The notes under the pieces: model-generated
What the model was told of the DNA's origin: nothing
The model's database searches: none
Seen by the model: the letters and a program-made list of their open reading frames with translations, nothing else
Translations under genes and position numbers: made by a program
Assembly (NCBI RefSeq): GCF_036250675.1
Contig: NZ_CP109592.1
Coordinates: 9,424,001 to 9,488,000 of the forward strand
DNA from: Streptomyces sp. NBC_01689
GTDB taxonomy: Bacteria > Actinomycetota > Actinomycetes > Streptomycetales > Streptomycetaceae
DNA: 64,000 bases
Direction: 5' to 3'
Part shown: positions 16,746 through 24,489 of the stretch, in pieces
How the letters are laid out: every line of letters begins with the position of its first letter
Numbering within the stretch: the first letter of the stretch is position 1

Positions 16746-16775
16746 TTGACCACGCCATTCCACCCGCACAAGCCT
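16746..16775 (+). promoter_or_regulatory. Predicted promoter of the methyltransferase operon
   Basis: TTGACC (16746-16751) and AAGCCT (16770-16775) are spaced 18 nt, 51 nt before ATG 16826. The -10 is weak, but the CGTTGACC -35 matches the radical SAM promoter. Confidence 0.35.
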
Positions 16776-16825
16776 GAACGGAAATACCAGCGAAGAGCGG
16801 CGGCGCCGCGAACCACGGAGTCGGT

Positions 16826-17788
16826 ATGGAATTGGTCGACAGAACACCGCAGGAAATGGCCGGAGAGTTCCTGGCGAACGGTGCGCCGTCTCTCTGGCCG
16901 GACCTCCCGCACCTCGACGGCATGTCACCGGACCGCATCACCGCGCTTCCCTCCCTGCCCTACGGCGACCCGGCGTTCAGCGGCCGCCTGCTGCGCGAGC
17001 AGACCGACACCACGACGACGGACTCCTCCCGCCCTCCGGACCTCGTCGAACGCCAACTCGCCTGGCTGCGTGCCGCGCTGCCCACCTGGCGGGCGGGCCA
17101 GGTCCACCACCCGCTGTGCGGGCCGGGAAACTACGCGACCGCCCTGCACGACCACGGCATGACCTCCTACGTCGGCATCGACGCGGGCCCCGCCGTCGTC
17201 GACCACGCCCGCCGCCGATTCGCCGGGCAGGACGACGTCCGCTTCCTGCTCGGCGACGCCCTTGACCCGGCACTGTCGGCGCCCGACAACGCGTACGACA
17301 CCCTGCTTCTCACCTACGACGCCGCCAACTTCTTCGCCCCGCACACGCTGAGGCCCTTTCTCCGGGCGCTCGTGGAACGGTTGCGCGGAGGAGGCACCGT
17401 CGTCCTCGACCTGCGGCTCGCCGAGGACGGCATCCGCGGATTCGACGAGGGACGTCAAGTCCACCGCCGCCGACACGGATCGGTCTTCCGGGACGGCCCC
17501 CACCTGCTGCTCAGCGAGGGCTTCGTCGCCGCCGGCGGAGCCCTGCTCGGCCACCGGATCATCGCCGTGGGCGAGGGCACGGAACCCCGCGAGCCCGAGG
17601 TCTTCCACTCGGTCCTGCACGTGCCGACCGCCGAACAGCTCGCCGGTCACCTCCGTTCGGCGGGGCTCGAAGTATCCGTGATCGGGCGGCCCTTCGCCGA
17701 CTCGTCGGACCCGAACCTCGCCCGGCACCTCGTCGCGGCCCACCGGCCGACCCCCACACCCCACTCACCTCCGTGGAGGCAGTCATGA
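16826..17788 (+). CDS. Class I SAM-dependent methyltransferase
   Basis: The 320-residue protein has a Rossmann methyltransferase core. HHPLCGPGNYATALHDHG stands in for motif I, YVGIDAGPAVVDHAR provides the acidic SAM-ribose residue, and TLLLTYDAANFF lies at motif II-III. The glycine motif is atypical (L-C-G-P-G rather than D-x-G-x-G). An 80-residue N-terminal extension precedes it. ATG 16826 has GGAG 5 nt upstream and opens the third operon of the cluster. The gene ends in an ATGA overlap with the metallohydrolase/Rieske gene, so the two are coupled. The likely acceptor is the peptide or its sugar, position unknown. Confidence 0.85.
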   Translation: MELVDRTPQEMAGEFLANGAPSLWPDLPHLDGMSPDRITALPSLPYGDPAFSGRLLREQTDTTTTDSSRPPDLVERQLAWLRAALPTWRAGQVHHPLCGPGNYATALHDHGMTSYVGIDAGPAVVDHARRRFAGQDDVRFLLGDALDPALSAPDNAYDTLLLTYDAANFFAPHTLRPFLRALVERLRGGGTVVLDLRLAEDGIRGFDEGRQVHRRRHGSVFRDGPHLLLSEGFVAAGGALLGHRIIAVGEGTEPREPEVFHSVLHVPTAEQLAGHLRSAGLEVSVIGRPFADSSDPNLARHLVAAHRPTPTPHSPPWRQS

Positions 17789-19395
17789 AGATCACGTTCC
17801 TGGGGCACGCGGGCGCCCTCGTGGAGGCCGGCGACGTCAGACTGGTCTGCGACCCGTGGTTCTCCGCCGGCGGCGCCTTCCTCTCCGGCTGGCACCAACT
17901 GCCCGACAACAGCCACTGCCTCCCCCTGACGTACGACGCGACCCATGTGTACGTCTCGCACGATCACCAGGACCACTTCGACGCCGAGGTGCTCAACGCA
18001 CTCGACCCGTCGGTCACCCTGCTGATGCCCGACTACCCCCTGCCGAGCTGGAAACGGCTCGTCACCACACTGCGCGGCCCGGCACCCGTGCTCCTGCGCG
18101 ACCAGGAGGTGTGGCGGGCGGGGCCGCTGCGCCTGCGCCTGATCCACTCCCCGACGCCCCGGCACCAGGACTCGGCCCTCGTCATCGAGGACACCGACAC
18201 CGGTCAGGTCGTCGTCAACCTCAACGACTGCCAGGTCGACCGGGACCAGCTCCGCGCCATCCGGCGGCTTCATCCGCGCGTCGACGTCGTGATGGCCCAG
18301 TTCTCGGGTGCCACGTGGTTCCCGTTCGCCTACTCCTTCCCCGAGCGGGACCAGGTGGAGGCCGCGGCGCGCAAGAAGGTCAACTCCATGCGCCGCTGGA
18401 CCCGTTACATGCAGGCGCTCGACCCGCGCCACGCCGTCGCGTTCGCCGGGCCGCCCGCTCTGCTCGATCCCGAACTCTCCCCGCACTTCTTCGCGGAGTC
18501 GTCCGTCTTCACCACACCCCCCGAACTGCTCGCCTGGCTGCGGGAAGAACACCCCGGCCTGGCGGAGCGCACCACGGCCCCGCTGCCGGGCGACGAACTC
18601 GACGTGGCTTCCGGCGAGTTGACCGCCGACCCGAAGATCCGGGAGGAGTTCGACTGGGACGACCTGCCGGCGTACACGGAGGCCTACGCCCGCCGGCGGG
18701 CACCCGCCATCGCCGAGGTGCTCGCCCGCCACCCCGCACCGCGGAGCAGCCTCTACGAGGAGTTCACCGCCCACTTCACCGCTCTGTTCCAGGCGGGCGA
18801 GAGACTGTGCAGGGCCGTCGACGCCGTCGTCGCCTTCGACGTCCAGGGGCCGGGCGGCGGGTTCTGGCTCGTCGACTTCCGTAGCCTGAGGGTCAGTGAG
18901 GGAAGCGGACCCACGACAGACCCGCACGACTACCGGTTCACGCTTCCCTCACGGTTCGTGCCGGACATCCTGGACGGCGGCATGAGCTGGGAGGAGTTCT
19001 TCTTCTCCTTCCGCTTCACCGCCTGGCGTCCCGGTATCGGCGCCTACAACGAGGAACTGATGTCGGTGCTGCGCTGCAGCGCACCCGACGACCTGGCCGA
19101 GTACCTCGACCGGACGGCGCAGGACCGGGAACCGGGCGAGTTCCGGCTGGAGGCCGCGAGCGGGACCTACCTGGTCTCCGACACCTGCCCGCACCTCGGC
19201 GCGCGACTCGGACCACAGGACTACGACCCGGAACTGGAATCGGTGGTCTGCCCCCAGCACGGCTGGCGTTTCGCCCTTCCGGACGGCGCCTGTTCCAACG
19301 GCCGGGCACGGCTCGGCGTCACCCCACAGTCCGCCGACCGCGACACCCCTTCGGACGCCACCCGGCGTCCCCGAGAGAGGCAGGAACAGCAGTGA
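17785..19395 (+). CDS. Metallo-beta-lactamase-fold / Rieske [2Fe-2S] fusion protein
   Basis: The 536-residue protein joins two redox-relevant modules. Residues 1 to about 260 are an MBL fold of the UlaG type with SHDHQDHFD (HxHxDH, residues 58-66) and a later NLNDCQVDRDQ segment. The C-terminal 100 residues carry a Rieske motif, Cys468-x-His470 and Cys489-x-x-His492, in CPHLGARLG and CPQHGWRF. CMP-Neu5Ac hydroxylase combines the same two modules in the opposite order, so an oxygenase with a non-heme metal site fed by the Rieske centre is a fair guess. ATG 17785 overlaps the preceding TGA, with GGAGG just upstream. It is coupled to the oxygenase at 19392. Confidence 0.85.
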   Translation: MKITFLGHAGALVEAGDVRLVCDPWFSAGGAFLSGWHQLPDNSHCLPLTYDATHVYVSHDHQDHFDAEVLNALDPSVTLLMPDYPLPSWKRLVTTLRGPAPVLLRDQEVWRAGPLRLRLIHSPTPRHQDSALVIEDTDTGQVVVNLNDCQVDRDQLRAIRRLHPRVDVVMAQFSGATWFPFAYSFPERDQVEAAARKKVNSMRRWTRYMQALDPRHAVAFAGPPALLDPELSPHFFAESSVFTTPPELLAWLREEHPGLAERTTAPLPGDELDVASGELTADPKIREEFDWDDLPAYTEAYARRRAPAIAEVLARHPAPRSSLYEEFTAHFTALFQAGERLCRAVDAVVAFDVQGPGGGFWLVDFRSLRVSEGSGPTTDPHDYRFTLPSRFVPDILDGGMSWEEFFFSFRFTAWRPGIGAYNEELMSVLRCSAPDDLAEYLDRTAQDREPGEFRLEAASGTYLVSDTCPHLGARLGPQDYDPELESVVCPQHGWRFALPDGACSNGRARLGVTPQSADRDTPSDATRRPRERQEQQ

Positions 19396-20033
19396 TCGAC
19401 TTTGCGGCCATGGAACGGCAACTGGACGAGGCGTCCCCGTCCTGCTTCCGCGCCGACCCCTTCCCCCACTACGTCTGGGAGGGAATCCTTCCCCGGGAAG
19501 TACTGCGGGCCGCCGCGGACGCCTATCCGGACACCTCCCTCATGACCGCGAAACCCGGCATCCCCCGATGGCACTCCCAGAACCTCGGCCTGGCCGGGCC
19601 GGAGCTGCGCGACGTGTGCACGGCTCTGCTCGGCGACGACCTCGCCGCGTTCCTCGCGAAGGTGACCGGGGTCGAGGGCCTGCGCACCGAGCCGGACGGC
19701 GACTGGGGCAGCTACCGTCTCGCCGGCCACGGCGCCGTCCACCACGCTCACGTCGGCTCCAACCGGCACCCTGAGACCGGCCGTCTTCGCCGGTACTCGT
19801 TGTTCACGTACCTCAGCGAGGGCTGGCAGCCGCAGGACGGCGGATGGCTCGAACTGGGCGAGCCCGCAGGGGAGGTGCCGACCGCCAGGATCCTGCCCGT
19901 GTTCGGCCGCAGCGTCCTCATCGAGACGACGGCGCGGTCACTGCACGGCATCTCGGCCGTGCGGGTGGCGCCGCCCGCCACCCGCAAGACCGTCACGGTC
20001 CACTTCTGGACGGAACCGGAGGACGGCGCATGA
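19392..20033 (+). CDS. Fe(II)/2-oxoglutarate-type oxygenase, prolyl-4-hydroxylase-like
   Basis: The 213-residue protein resembles the prolyl-4-hydroxylase/Ofd1 fold. It has HHAHVGSNRHPETG followed by RRYSLFTYLSEGWQPQDGGWLEL, then GRSVLIETTARSLHGI with the distal metal His185 and Arg198, which probably binds 2-oxoglutarate. The usual HxD pair appears as H118-A-H120, so the carboxylate ligand may be replaced by His. GTG 19392 overlaps the upstream TGA. With the HExxH and Rieske proteins it makes three possible oxygenases in one cluster. The likely role is hydroxylation of the peptide. Confidence 0.8.
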   Translation: MIDFAAMERQLDEASPSCFRADPFPHYVWEGILPREVLRAAADAYPDTSLMTAKPGIPRWHSQNLGLAGPELRDVCTALLGDDLAAFLAKVTGVEGLRTEPDGDWGSYRLAGHGAVHHAHVGSNRHPETGRLRRYSLFTYLSEGWQPQDGGWLELGEPAGEVPTARILPVFGRSVLIETTARSLHGISAVRVAPPATRKTVTVHFWTEPEDGA

Positions 20034-20046
20034 CGGGACACACGCC

Positions 20047-21045
20047 GTGAAGCACCGACGGCTGGGCCGCAGCGGCCTGCACGTGAGTGAGATCGCCTAC
20101 GGCAACTGGATCACCCACGGGGGCCAGATCGACACCGACATGGCGCTCGCGTGCGTACGGACCGCGCTGGACCGCGGCATCACCAGCTTCGACACGGCCG
20201 ACGGGTACGCGTTCGGCGCCGGGGAGGAGATCCTGGGCCGCGCCCTGGCGGGGGAGCGCCGCTCCAGCGTCGAGATCTTCACCAAGGTGTACTGGCCCGT
20301 CGGCCCGGGGCCGAACGACCGGGGTCTCTCGCGCAAACACATCATGGAGACCATCGAGGTGTCGCTGCGCCGGCTCGGCACCGACTACGTGGACCTCTAT
20401 CAGGCCCATCGCTTCGATCACGGGACACCGCTGGAGGAGACGATGACCGCCTTCGCCGATGTCGTCCGCTCGGGCAAGGCGCTCTACATCGGTGTCTCCG
20501 AGTGGCGGGCGGAGGAGATCCGCGCCGCGCAGTCCCTCGCCAGGGAACTGCACGTCCCGCTGGTCTCCAACCAGTGCCGGTACTCCGCCCTGCACCGCGT
20601 CATCGAGGCCGAGGTGATACCGGCCTGCCTGGACGAGGGGTTGGGACAACTGGCCTTCTCCCCCCTGGCACAAGGTGTTCTCACGGGAAAGTACGTGCCC
20701 GGACGGCCGCCGCCGCCCGGGTCACGGGCCACCGACTCCAAGGGCTTCGGCCGGCACTTCATGGAGAAGGTGCTGCGCGAGGACATCCTCGGACGCGTGC
20801 AGCGACTGCTGCCGCTGGCCCGTGAAGCGGGCGTCCCGCTGCCGGTCCTCGCACTCGCCTGGGTCCTGCACGAGCCGAACGTGGCGAGTGCGATCATCGG
20901 CGCCGCGAGACCCGAGCAGATCGCCGCCAACACCGCGGCCTGTGAGGTCACCCTGGACGCGGGCCTCAAGGAGGCGGTGGATGCCGTCCTCGACCCGGTC
21001 GCGCTCAAGGACCCGGAGCTCACGACCAGTCCGGGCCGCACCTGA
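20047..21045 (+). CDS. Aldo/keto reductase
   Basis: The 332-residue protein is a typical AKR of the Kv-beta/YhdN type. The catalytic tetrad is visible as Asp49, Tyr54, Lys80 and His121 in FDTADGYAFG, FTKVYW and LYQAHRFD, and the NADPH-binding loop SAIIGAARPEQI lies near the C-terminus. GTG 20047 is 13 nt after the oxygenase stop, so it closes the same operon. It may reduce a carbonyl formed by one of the oxygenases or on the sugar. The 190 nt after the stop contain degenerate GTCGGTGTT-type repeats and no gene. Confidence 0.88.
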   Translation: MKHRRLGRSGLHVSEIAYGNWITHGGQIDTDMALACVRTALDRGITSFDTADGYAFGAGEEILGRALAGERRSSVEIFTKVYWPVGPGPNDRGLSRKHIMETIEVSLRRLGTDYVDLYQAHRFDHGTPLEETMTAFADVVRSGKALYIGVSEWRAEEIRAAQSLARELHVPLVSNQCRYSALHRVIEAEVIPACLDEGLGQLAFSPLAQGVLTGKYVPGRPPPPGSRATDSKGFGRHFMEKVLREDILGRVQRLLPLAREAGVPLPVLALAWVLHEPNVASAIIGAARPEQIAANTAACEVTLDAGLKEAVDAVLDPVALKDPELTTSPGRT

Positions 21046-21231
21046 GCGGGCTTCGCCGCGTTCGCTCGGCGGTGTTGTCGGTGTTCTCGGAGTTGCCGGT
21101 GTGGGCGGTGTCGTCGGTGTTCGCCCGGTCGCTCGTCCTGGATCGGTGGGCCGGTCCGCTGCTGCCGGCCCACCGTCCGGGCGGGAACGACCGGCACGCC
21201 TTCCGCTGGACGGGCGGAACCCATAGGAAGG

Positions 21232-22560
21232 TCATCCGGAGGTGCCGGGCCGCGGCACGGGCGACTCGGTCCGCGAGAGATCCGCCAGCGCCAGGTGGAC
21301 GTGTGCCAGTTCCATGCCCTCCTCCCGGCACCAGCGCAGCGACAGGCCGAGCGGCACCCCCTTTTCGGACCGCAGCCGTATCAGCTGCCGAGCCATTTCA
21401 TAGGGCTGGTCCGAAAGAACCCCGGGCCGCCTCACATGGCTGCGTCCCTTGCTGAGCACCCTGCTGAAGGCCTTCAGCTCGTCGGCCACATGCTCCCAGG
21501 ACCGCGCGGGCAACCGAGGAAAGCCGTGAGGAGACCGATAGGCGGTCTCCGCGGTGGCGAGCACCGACGTGAGCAACGTCGGCGGCAGGCCGTGCAGGGC
21601 CAGTTCGGTGCCGATCATGCGGATGAGCCGCCGCAGCACGTACGGCCCCCCACGCGGTCCTGGAGCCACCCCCTCACCGAGCAGCAGAGAGGCGCTGCTC
21701 GACACGTCGGCCAGGAGGACGGGGTTCGGTCCGGGCGGGGCGGTCCTCCCGGCCAGCAAGTCGGAGATGGCCGTGCTCAACGGTGCGAGCAGCAGAGGGA
21801 CGGCCGACCCCGTCCCGTCCGGCTCCGATGACGGAGGGCGGGCGACGTAGGTGAGCGTGTGCTCGAAGACGATCATCTCGAACAGCGGCTGTGTGACGGC
21901 TGCCAGCCGTCCCGAGGTCCGGCGGCGCTCCACGAACTGGATGTGCGCGACGGAGACGTGACAGCCGCAGGTGCATCTGGCGTCGCAGTGCGCGAACAGG
22001 GAGCTCCGTACGGTGCGGCGGAGCGTCAGGCACGGCCCCAGCTCAGGGTCCATGCGCGGCGGGGTCTCCGGCAGACGGGTCCCGAGCGTGATGCGCCCGT
22101 GGTCGACGCCGAGGTCCAGAAGCGCGTTCACGACCCGGGAGGAGTCCTGGGGTTCCGAGCTGAGAAGGAACCTCAGTTCGGCCGGTGCGATGCCGGCCTG
22201 ACGCAAGGCCTCCCAGGAGTCGCGCAGGGCCGCGTCGTACGGGCGTAAACCTGTCCAGACGGCACCCACCGCACGGCCGGCACTCGGTGGTGAGGCGGAG
22301 GGCGGCGTCATCAGCCGGCTCGTGTTGAGAATCCACTGAAGGACGGCGGCGCCACCCGGTTCGGGCCGGGGGTAGCCGGTCAGGGACCGTCGCCAGTCCG
22401 GCGAGGCGACGGACGTGAAGAGTGTCGTTCCGCCGGTCTCGGCGAGCAGCGGCCGCGGTGGCCGACGGCGGTAGCCCCGTCGGACCAGGCATTCGGCGAA
22501 CGCCGCGGCGGCCCGGACGTCCGGTTCGCCCGCCCACCGGTGCGCGTCACTCTCGAGCAC
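21232..22560 (-). CDS. Alanyl-tRNA-synthetase-like protein without editing domains
   Basis: The 442-residue protein resembles the class II catalytic core of AlaRS. TTLFTSVASPDW recalls the N-terminal motif-1 region, LLADVSSSASLLLGEGVAP recalls the AlaRS stretch before motif 3, and RGGPYVLRRLIR at residues 303-314 corresponds to the AlaRS signature RGYVLRRIIRR. The GPCGPCSE motif is reduced to GPCLTL, and a Cys-rich HCDARCTCGCH insert (191-201) could bind zinc. There is no editing or C-Ala domain, and the length is about half of true AlaRS. It may activate an amino acid for a non-ribosomal purpose or act as a sensor. GTG 22560 is used. The promoter carries TTGACA (complement of 22621-22626) and the operator-like repeat at 22603. 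Confidence 0.72.
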   Translation of the reverse strand: MLESDAHRWAGEPDVRAAAAFAECLVRRGYRRRPPRPLLAETGGTTLFTSVASPDWRRSLTGYPRPEPGGAAVLQWILNTSRLMTPPSASPPSAGRAVGAVWTGLRPYDAALRDSWEALRQAGIAPAELRFLLSSEPQDSSRVVNALLDLGVDHGRITLGTRLPETPPRMDPELGPCLTLRRTVRSSLFAHCDARCTCGCHVSVAHIQFVERRRTSGRLAAVTQPLFEMIVFEHTLTYVARPPSSEPDGTGSAVPLLLAPLSTAISDLLAGRTAPPGPNPVLLADVSSSASLLLGEGVAPGPRGGPYVLRRLIRMIGTELALHGLPPTLLTSVLATAETAYRSPHGFPRLPARSWEHVADELKAFSRVLSKGRSHVRRPGVLSDQPYEMARQLIRLRSEKGVPLGLSLRWCREEGMELAHVHLALADLSRTESPVPRPGTSG

Positions 22561-22602
22561 TCACATCACTTCCCGTCCGCATGATGACAGAACTTCACTA
22601 GC

Positions 22603-22620
22603 AGTCACAAAACATAGTCA
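22603..22620 (+). promoter_or_regulatory. AGTCA direct-repeat operator, copy A
   Basis: AGTCACAAAACATAGTCA consists of AGTCA repeated with an 8-nt spacer. It lies immediately downstream of the -35 of the AlaRS-like gene, where a bound regulator would block transcription. It matches copy B at 16 of 18 positions. Confidence 0.55.
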
Positions 22621-22810
22621 TGTCAAGCGGTTGCTCGCCAGACTTTTTTCTCATTCCCGTATGTCTGAATGATGCGTATATATCGGGCAGGGAAACCTCA
22701 AAAAAGCCGCGCGTACTGGGCCGTAATGCGCGAGTCGCTCCACCTGGTGCACGCATTGACTGCCCGAGTCACGTCATGCCAACATCGGGCTGTCGTCAGG
22801 CAGTCAAGTC

Positions 22811-22828
22811 AGTCACAAAACTGAGTCA
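22811..22828 (+). promoter_or_regulatory. AGTCA direct-repeat operator, copy B
   Basis: AGTCACAAAACTGAGTCA, preceded by a further CAGTCAAGTC, lies 54 nt before the ATG of the exported peptide. Near identity with copy A suggests both genes answer to one regulator, perhaps the XRE-TPR protein at 23152. Confidence 0.55.
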
Positions 22829-22882
22829 TTGCCGAGCGACGTGCTTCAGCCGCTCATGAGAAACCGTCTGGGAGAGAAGCGA

Positions 22883-23068
22883 ATGATGCGATCAACTCGC
22901 CTGCTCGTCGCCGCCGTGATCCTGGGATGTTCCGCTGCCCTGGGAACGGCCGCGGCTCAGGGAGGACTGGCAGGGAGCCTGGACTCCTCCGCCGACATCG
23001 TTGTCCCGGCCCCCGCTGCTTCGCCCACCGACCTTCCGGGCAGCGACGACATCCCGCTCTGCTGCTGA
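22883..23068 (+). CDS. Small exported peptide with C-terminal Cys-Cys
   Basis: The 61-residue product has an Arg-containing n-region, a hydrophobic core (LLVAAVILGCSAALG) and a TAAAQ signal-peptidase-like site at about residues 22-26. That would leave a mature peptide of about 35 residues, rich in Ser, Ala, Pro and Asp, ending DIPLCC. GGGAGAGAAG precedes the ATG. No family is recognised. It lies between the divergent AlaRS-like gene and the convergent XRE-TPR regulator. A secreted signal or a modified peptide are both possible; both are inference. Confidence 0.65.
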   Translation: MMRSTRLLVAAVILGCSAALGTAAAQGGLAGSLDSSADIVVPAPAASPTDLPGSDDIPLCC

Positions 23069-23090
23069 TGGTTCACGCGGGAACGAGTGA

Positions 23091-23118
23091 GGGCGGCAGT
23101 GGCCTCGCACTGCCGCCC
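23091..23118. terminator. Bidirectional terminator hairpin
   Basis: GGGCGGCAGTG (23091-23101) pairs perfectly with CACTGCCGCCC (23108-23118) across a 6-nt loop. It sits between the convergent peptide gene and the XRE-TPR regulator and could end transcription from both sides. Confidence 0.7.
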
Positions 23119-23151
23119 CGGGTGGAATCCGTCATCGGATCCGCGGTGTCC

Positions 23152-24489
23152 TCAAGGGTGCGACGTCGCCGGCTGTGTCGTCAGGAACGTCTCCCGGTGT
23201 CCCATGCACCGCATGCTCTGCCGGTACGCCCACACGGCGCGTTCGTCCTCCCCGCAGAGTCGCAGGATCTCGGCCAACTCGGCCCAGGCGAAGGCGGCCT
23301 GGCGGTTGGCTTCGGACGCCTCCAGCATCAGCGCACCCCGCTCGTAGGCGACCTGGGCGGCTTCGCGGTCGCCCTGGCACAGCCGGGCCGCGGCGAGCAC
23401 CAAGTGGTTGCGGGCGTTCTGGAGACGGTGATCGGGTCCGAGCAGTTCCAGCGCGCGCTCGGCGTGGTCGATGGCGACCGCCGCGTTTCCGAGGCGCAAC
23501 TCCGCCCGGGCGAGGGCGGAGAGGCAGTACGCGATGTCGACACTGCTGCCGACCTCGCGCAGGCTGGTGAGGCTCTGGCTGAGGACGTCGCGTGCCGCTT
23601 CCGGCTGCGGAGTGTCCGACTGGAGGAGCACCACGGCATAGGCGTTGCGGAGCCTGGCCAGGGCGCGCTGGTCCTCGCCCTCCGCGTAGATGGCCAGCGC
23701 CTTCTCGATCAGCATGAGGGCGTCCGCGGTCTTTCCGTTGCGGTGCATGACCACGCTGGCGTTCCAGTACGCGGCGCCCAGCGCCCGGGAGTCGGTGATC
23801 GAGCCCGCCTGTTCGATCGCCTTGGTGGCGAGGTACGAGGCGCGGTGCATGTCGCCACGCTCCATGTAGACGCCCACCAGGGTGGACAGCAGCTCGACGC
23901 CGATGACCGTCGGCCCGAGATGCAGCTTCTCCAGCTCGGTGAGGGTGGCCTCGGCCACTTCGATGGCGTGGGAGAGGTCGCCGAGCTCTCGGTAGCACCG
24001 GCACAGCGCGATCACCGTGGTGAGCCGCGGAACCAGTTCGGGGTGTTCCAGGGAGACGGAGTGCAGGGCATCGAGGCGGACCACCGCCTCCTCCAGCCGG
24101 CCCAGATGCTCCAGGGCGCGAGCCATCCCGAGCTCCGCCTTGTAATGGATCTCCGGCTGGGAGGAGGCGCTCGCCTTTTCCTGAACGGAGCGGTACGCCT
24201 CGAACGCCGCCTGCGGGTCCCCGTTGTTGAGGGCCAACTCGGCGTAGCTGAGCTCCACTTCGAGCTCACCGGCCGAGACCTTCGCCGGATCGTCGGTCAG
24301 CTCGGAGAGCTCGCAGCCCAGACGCCGGGCCAGTTGCTCCAGCACCTCGGGGGAGGGAGTGCGCTTGCCGGCCTCCAGCAGCGAGACATAGCTCGCGGAC
24401 AGGTCCTCGCCGGCGAGGTCGGCCTGGGACATTCCTGCGGCTCGGCGCAGGCGTCGGATGCGGGCACCTACTCCATCCGAGATCTTCAC
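23152..24489 (-). CDS. XRE-family HTH regulator with TPR domain
   Basis: The 445-residue protein has an N-terminal lambda-repressor-type HTH (residues about 8-62, GMSQADLAGEDLSASYVSLLEAGKR). About ten helical-hairpin TPR repeats follow, such as ALNNGDPQAAFEAYRS and AYWNASVVMHRNGKTADAL. This architecture resembles the peptide-binding RRNPP regulators of Firmicutes and many uncharacterised Streptomyces regulators. ATG 24489 lies in a region with TTGACT and GTCA repeats that partly resemble the AGTCA operators at 22603 and 22811, so autoregulation is possible. The adjacent exported peptide is a candidate ligand. Confidence 0.88.
   Translation of the reverse strand: MKISDGVGARIRRLRRAAGMSQADLAGEDLSASYVSLLEAGKRTPSPEVLEQLARRLGCELSELTDDPAKVSAGELEVELSYAELALNNGDPQAAFEAYRSVQEKASASSQPEIHYKAELGMARALEHLGRLEEAVVRLDALHSVSLEHPELVPRLTTVIALCRCYRELGDLSHAIEVAEATLTELEKLHLGPTVIGVELLSTLVGVYMERGDMHRASYLATKAIEQAGSITDSRALGAAYWNASVVMHRNGKTADALMLIEKALAIYAEGEDQRALARLRNAYAVVLLQSDTPQPEAARDVLSQSLTSLREVGSSVDIAYCLSALARAELRLGNAAVAIDHAERALELLGPDHRLQNARNHLVLAAARLCQGDREAAQVAYERGALMLEASEANRQAAFAWAELAEILRLCGEDERAVWAYRQSMRCMGHRETFLTTQPATSHP

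Larger units (their letters stand above)
22561..22882. other. Divergent promoter region of the AlaRS-like gene and the exported peptide
   Basis: This 322-nt AT-richer gap contains no gene. It holds a perfect TTGACA (minus strand) for the AlaRS-like gene, a TTGACT (22756-22761) on the plus strand, and two copies of an AGTCA-N8-AGTCA element. Confidence 0.7.

Noticed and set aside
21046..21231. Asp/Thr-rich minus-strand peptide encoded by GTCGGTGTT-type repeats
   Set aside because: It is degenerate repeat DNA between genes with no ribosome-binding site or conserved start.
21232..22560. Housekeeping alanyl-tRNA synthetase
   Set aside because: It is half the usual length, lacks the editing and C-terminal domains, and has altered catalytic motifs.
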